Part shown: positions 61,032 through 64,000 of the stretch, in pieces
Layout: each line of letters opens with the position of its first letter
Position numbering within the stretch: the stretch's first letter is position 1
Assembly: GCF_030413595.1 (NCBI RefSeq)
Contig: NZ_CP129238.1
Span: 930,001 to 994,000, forward strand
From: Planococcus liqunii
Lineage (GTDB): Bacteria; Bacillota; Bacilli; Bacillales_A; Planococcaceae
Reading direction: 5' to 3'
Length of the DNA: 64,000 nucleotides
The notes under the pieces: generated by a model
Told to the model about the DNA's origin: nothing
The model's database searches: none
Seen by the model: only the letters and a program-made list of their open reading frames with translations
Program-made: the position numbers and the translations under genes

Positions 61032-61700
61032 ATGTACCAGAAAAAACAATATGTTTTTAAAGGCACGGAAACAGTGATGGCAACTGTTAGAACTTACACG
61101 GAAGAAGATTTCGCTGGGCTAATTGCCGTTCAGCAAGAAAGTTTTCCGCCGCCGTTTCCGGAAGACTTGTGGTGGACAAAAAAGCAATTGGCCAGCCATT
61201 TGAAGCATTTCCCGGAAGGTGCGATTTGTGTGGAAGTGAACGGAGAAATTGCGGGATCGATGACCAGTCTGCTGGTCGACTTTGATCCGCTGCATCCTCA
61301 GCACACATGGGAAGAAATTACGGACAATGGCTCAATTGGCAATCACCAGCCCAACGGAAAAACGCTTTATATTGCAGACTTATGCGTCAAACCGTCGTTC
61401 CGCAAGCTCGATTTAGGCAAGTTGATGATGCAGTCGATGTATGAGCATGTGGTTCATTACGGATTGGACCGGCTCTTAGGCGGGGGAAGAATCTCAGGCT
61501 ATCACAAATATGCGAGTGAACTGACGGCCGAACAATACGTCGAACATGTAATCAGCGGCAAATTAAAAGACCCGGTCATCACATTTTTGCTCCGCTGCGG
61601 CCGAACCCCGCTGTCGCTCGTTTCCGATTATCTCGAAGACGCCGAATCGCACAACTATGCGTTATTAATGGAATGGAAAAATCCTTTTAAAAATAATTGA
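61032..61700 (+). CDS. GNAT-family acetyltransferase
   Basis: A 222-residue protein with a single GNAT domain (about 15-170). VRTYTEEDFAGLIAVQQESFP opens it. The acetyl-CoA loop is in LYIADLCVKPSFRKLDLGKLMMQSM, where the usual Q/RxxGxG/A reads RKLDLGK. The C-terminal 50 residues are a family-specific extension (GKLKDPVITFLLRCG). The acceptor is unknown. The ATG at 61032 has AGGAAGG 11 bases upstream. An ATG at 61077 is the alternative, shorter start. Confidence 0.78.
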   Translation: MYQKKQYVFKGTETVMATVRTYTEEDFAGLIAVQQESFPPPFPEDLWWTKKQLASHLKHFPEGAICVEVNGEIAGSMTSLLVDFDPLHPQHTWEEITDNGSIGNHQPNGKTLYIADLCVKPSFRKLDLGKLMMQSMYEHVVHYGLDRLLGGGRISGYHKYASELTAEQYVEHVISGKLKDPVITFLLRCGRTPLSLVSDYLEDAESHNYALLMEWKNPFKNN

Positions 61701-61740
61701 TCTATTAAAAACTTGATGGTGAGCAATTTCCCATATTAAA

Positions 61741-61779
61741 AAGCAGCTTCTGCAAAAAATTGCAGAAGCTGCTTTTTTT
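61741..61779. terminator. Bidirectional terminator between GNAT genes
   Basis: AAGCAGCTTCTGCAA (61741-61755) and TTGCAGAAGCTGCTT (61760-61774) form a perfect 15-base stem with an AAAA loop and flanking T-run. Confidence 0.92.
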
Positions 61780-62284
61780 ACGGCATTAAATTGAGCCGAA
61801 AAGCTTTCACAATGATGCCGTCATCTAAAGGCTCAAAGTCCAAAGAAGGAACCCGGCTGAATCCGAGTTGTTTGTATAAGCGCATGGCACTTTCCATAAA
61901 ATGGGCCGTATGCAAGCCGATGAACGGATAGCCATGCTCTTTGGCAACAGCTACGCAATGCTCAACCAAGGCTTGGCCGATTCCGTTGTTTCTAAAATTT
62001 GCATCAACAGCGAGCATGCGGATTTCCGGGTATTCAAGTGCTGCTGTATCCCATTCGTAAGCCTTTGACTGGGAAGGGAATAAAACCACGCTTCCGGCAA
62101 TCGCGCCATTTATCTCTGAAACAAAAACTTCTGCACCGGCGTTTTTGGCGTTTTCGGAAGTTAAGGTGTTTTTTAATATTTCCCAATGGCCAGCGGGGAT
62201 AACTTTGCTAAAAGGTTCATACGAGGCCAGCCGCTGCTTTTTGATGGTTTCGTATTCATGGGCGAATGCTTTTCTGATAACCAA
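61778..62284 (-). CDS. GNAT-family acetyltransferase
   Basis: A 168-residue acetyltransferase: VIRKAFAHEYETIKKQRLASYEP at the start, EIRMLAVDANFRNNGIGQALVEHCV as the acetyl-CoA motif (RNNGIG) and GFSRVPSLDFEP near the end. The acceptor is unknown. It lies convergent to the preceding GNAT gene and divergent from ilvD. The 250 bases between it and ilvD hold the ilvD promoter and no gene. Confidence 0.83.
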   Translation of the reverse strand: MVIRKAFAHEYETIKKQRLASYEPFSKVIPAGHWEILKNTLTSENAKNAGAEVFVSEINGAIAGSVVLFPSQSKAYEWDTAALEYPEIRMLAVDANFRNNGIGQALVEHCVAVAKEHGYPFIGLHTAHFMESAMRLYKQLGFSRVPSLDFEPLDDGIIVKAFRLNLMP

Positions 62285-62480
62285 AAATATACCTCCCGTT
62301 CTTGTTCCAGATAAATATCTCGAATTAAGAATAATTGCATTTAGTATAGCACTTTTTTATTCAAAGAAGCAGTTGGAATGATAAAAGAATAGCATTTCAA
62401 ACTCCTAGTCAATGTAAAGGCTTACATGTGAAAGTTTTTTGACGATTTAAAATTAAATGAAGAGAAAAATTTGAAATTCA

Positions 62481-62508
62481 TTGAATTGTTTTAATATTTC
62501 TCTATAAT
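62481..62508 (+). promoter_or_regulatory. Predicted sigma-A promoter of ilvD
   Basis: TTGAAT (62481-62486) and a perfect TATAAT (62503-62508) are spaced 16 bases. The start would be near 62515, leaving about 20 bases of leader, too short for a T-box. A TGTAA-AGGC-TTACA near-palindrome lies at about 62413-62426 upstream. Confidence 0.65.
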
Positions 62509-62534
62509 GAGTTAAAAGAAAGGAAAGATGCCTT

Positions 62535-64000
62535 ATGACAAAAGATTTGCGTATCAATAGTAAAGTGTTCGAAGGGGCGATGAAAGCGCCAAACCGGGCT
62601 ATGCTCCGAGCTGTAGGGTTTTCTGACGATGATTTCACCAAGCCGCAGATTGGCGTAGCAAGTACATGGAGCGAAGTGACTCCTTGCAATATACATATTC
62701 ATGATTTGGCAGTGAGCGCGAAAAAAGGGGCGGCAGAAGCAGGCGGAAAGCCAATGATTTTCAATACGATCACTGTTTCGGACGGGATTTCAATGGGGAC
62801 AGAAGGGATGAAATACTCACTTTCAAGCCGTGATGTGATTGCCGATTCGATTGAAACCGTAGTAGGCGCGGAAAGTTTAGACGGCTTAGTCGCAATCGGC
62901 GGCTGCGATAAAAACATTCCAGGCTGTTTGATTGCCATTGCGAATTCGGAAGTCCCGGCAGTCTTTGTCTACGGCGGAACAATTGCCCCGGGCAAAAATA
63001 ACGGTCAGGACATTGACATTGTGTCGGTTTTTGAAGGAGTGGGCCAGCATAACGCCGGTACGATCGATGACGGCGCTCTCCGCAAAATCGAATGTGCCGC
63101 TTGTCCGGGCGCCGGTTCTTGCGGCGGTATGTACACAGCCAACACCATGGCCTCCGCCGCTGAAGCGATGGGCATGAGTTTGCCGGGCAGTTCTTCAAAT
63201 CCCGCAGAAACAGAAGGCAAGAAAGCAGACTGTGAAGCCGCAGGAGCAGCCGTCTACAATTTGCTCGAACAAGGGATTTACCCAAAAGACATCATGACCA
63301 AAGAAGCGTTTGAAAATGCCATTACGGTTGTGATGGCGCTTGGCGGTTCGACCAATGCCATTCTTCATTTATTGGCAATCGCGCATGCGGCAGAAGTCGA
63401 TCTGACGATAGATGATTTTGACCGCATCCAAAAAACGGTGCCGCATATCGCCGATCTAAAACCGAGCGGCAAATACGTTATGCAGGATTTGCACCGTGTT
63501 GGCGGTGTGCAAGCTGTGATGAAGGTGTTGCTTGAAGCTGGCTATTTGCACGGCGACTGCATGACGGTTACCGGTAAAAGCTTAGCGGAAAACTTGAAAG
63601 AGGCCCCGGATCTCCTGGAAGGCCAGCAAGTGATCATGCCGTTCGATAAGCCGAAACGCAAAGACGGTCCGTTGATCGTACTAAAAGGGAATTTGTCTCC
63701 GCGCGGCGCAGTCGCGAAAATGTCGGGCGTTAAAGTGAAACGCCATTCAGGGCCGGCACGCGTTTTTGACAACGAACCGGAAGCGACAGCTGCTGTAATG
63801 GCAGACGAAATCAATGACGGGGACGTGTTGGTGATTCGTTATGTGGGGCCAAAAGGCGGTCCGGGAATGCCTGAAATGCTGTCGATTTCAGGAATCCTTG
63901 TCGGCAAAGGCATGGATGAGAAAGTAGCTTTGCTGACAGATGGCCGTTTCTCCGGCGGCACTCATGGATTGGTGGTCGGCCATATTGCACCGGAAGCACA
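62535..64000 (+). CDS. ilvD: Dihydroxy-acid dehydratase IlvD (5' part)
   Basis: The frame starts at the ATG at 62535 and runs off the window after 488 residues of an expected 555 or so. It dehydrates dihydroxy acids to 2-oxo acids in valine, isoleucine and leucine synthesis. Iron-sulfur cluster Cys residues are seen in [15 protein letters not shown] and [14 protein letters not shown]. It opens with [20 protein letters not shown], and [19 protein letters not shown] (IRYVGPKGG) and [10 protein letters not shown] lie near the end. No ilvBNC or leu genes precede it, so the gene either starts the cluster or stands alone. Confidence 0.93.
   Translation, partial: MTKDLRINSKVFEGAMKAPNRAMLRAVGFSDDDFTKPQIGVASTWSEVTPCNIHIHDLAVSAKKGAAEAGGKPMIFNTITVSDGISMGTEGMKYSLSSRDVIADSIETVVGAESLDGLVAIGGCDKNIPGCLIAIANSEVPAVFVYGGTIAPGKNNGQDIDIVSVFEGVGQHNAGTIDDGALRKIECAACPGAGSCGGMYTANTMASAAEAMGMSLPGSSSNPAETEGKKADCEAAGAAVYNLLEQGIYPKDIMTKEAFENAITVVMALGGSTNAILHLLAIAHAAEVDLTIDDFDRIQKTVPHIADLKPSGKYVMQDLHRVGGVQAVMKVLLEAGYLHGDCMTVTGKSLAENLKEAPDLLEGQQVIMPFDKPKRKDGPLIVLKGNLSPRGAVAKMSGVKVKRHSGPARVFDNEPEATAAVMADEINDGDVLVIRYVGPKGGPGMPEMLSISGILVGKGMDEKVALLTDGRFSGGTHGLVVGHIAPEA

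Noticed and set aside
62285..62534. T-box or leader-peptide attenuator before ilvD
   Set aside because: The predicted start site leaves a leader of only about 20 bases, and no T-box AGGGTGGNACCGCG-type motif or terminator pair is visible.

Overview
The window looks like a chromosomal stretch from a low-to-moderate GC Gram-positive of the order Bacillales. Lipoprotein signals, sortases, YfhO, a PBP3-like protein, RsbR and YkuI homologues, strong AGGAGG ribosome binding sites and many TTG/GTG starts all point that way. Gene order and protein style suggest the Planococcaceae (Planococcus-like), but this is inference because no rRNA or housekeeping marker set is present. I found no tRNA, rRNA, CRISPR array, insertion sequence or prophage.

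Layout. 1-1393 (minus): an RsbR-type stressosome paralogue and the start of a YkuI-type EAL protein in one operon. 1609-9267 (plus): an alpha-glucoside uptake and phosphorolysis operon (binding protein, two permeases, YesL-like protein, beta-phosphoglucomutase, GH65 phosphorylase). It is split after the binding-protein gene by a pair of inverted intergenic repeat elements flanked by two identical hairpins. 9418-10808: a small membrane protein and a CapA-like lipoprotein. 11268-14860: 2-oxoacid (acetoin-type) dehydrogenase E1alpha, E1beta and E2 without E3. 14979-20911: a probably frameshifted DinB-like gene, Hsp20, a FemX-like remnant, a SUKH protein, a D-2-hydroxyacid dehydrogenase and an Ohr-like protein lacking the peroxidatic Cys. 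20999-28643: membrane protein, CrtN-like desaturase, NhaC antiporter, a PBP whose transpeptidase motifs are destroyed, DUF5996 protein and RNase H-like protein. 28735-41148: aldo/keto reductase, two sortase/substrate pairs (class F and class D), YfhO, LysR regulator with a GntP permease/3-hydroxybutyrate dehydrogenase operon, CotF-like pair and a cysteine-desulfurase-like enzyme. 41391-52510: HEAT protein, amidohydrolase, Lrp regulator and a complete dppA-type peptide operon ending near an S9 peptidase. 52557-54226 (minus): PhzF and Sir2. 54400-57936: aldo/keto reductase, ROK sugar kinase and GH13 alpha-glucosidase. 58202-60888: secreted subtilase, RNPP-like regulator and an overlapping 33-residue exported peptide gene. 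61032-64000: two GNAT genes and the 5' part of ilvD.

How the genes work together. Alpha-glucosides could be imported by the 1846-5481 transporter and cleaved by the GH65 phosphorylase to beta-glucose 1-phosphate plus glucose. Beta-phosphoglucomutase would then give glucose 6-phosphate, while the GH13 enzyme and ROK kinase of the 54-58 kb operon hydrolyse and phosphorylate glucose units. The dpp operon imports and degrades (D-amino-acid) dipeptides, probably under Lrp-type control.

The most interesting candidate is the 58-61 kb cassette: a secreted protease next to an XRE-TPR regulator whose stop codon overlaps a tiny exported-peptide gene. This is the architecture of PlcR/PapR and NprR/NprX quorum sensing. 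Its proposed mature signal (C-terminal PHILPPL) is unlike the ones I know.
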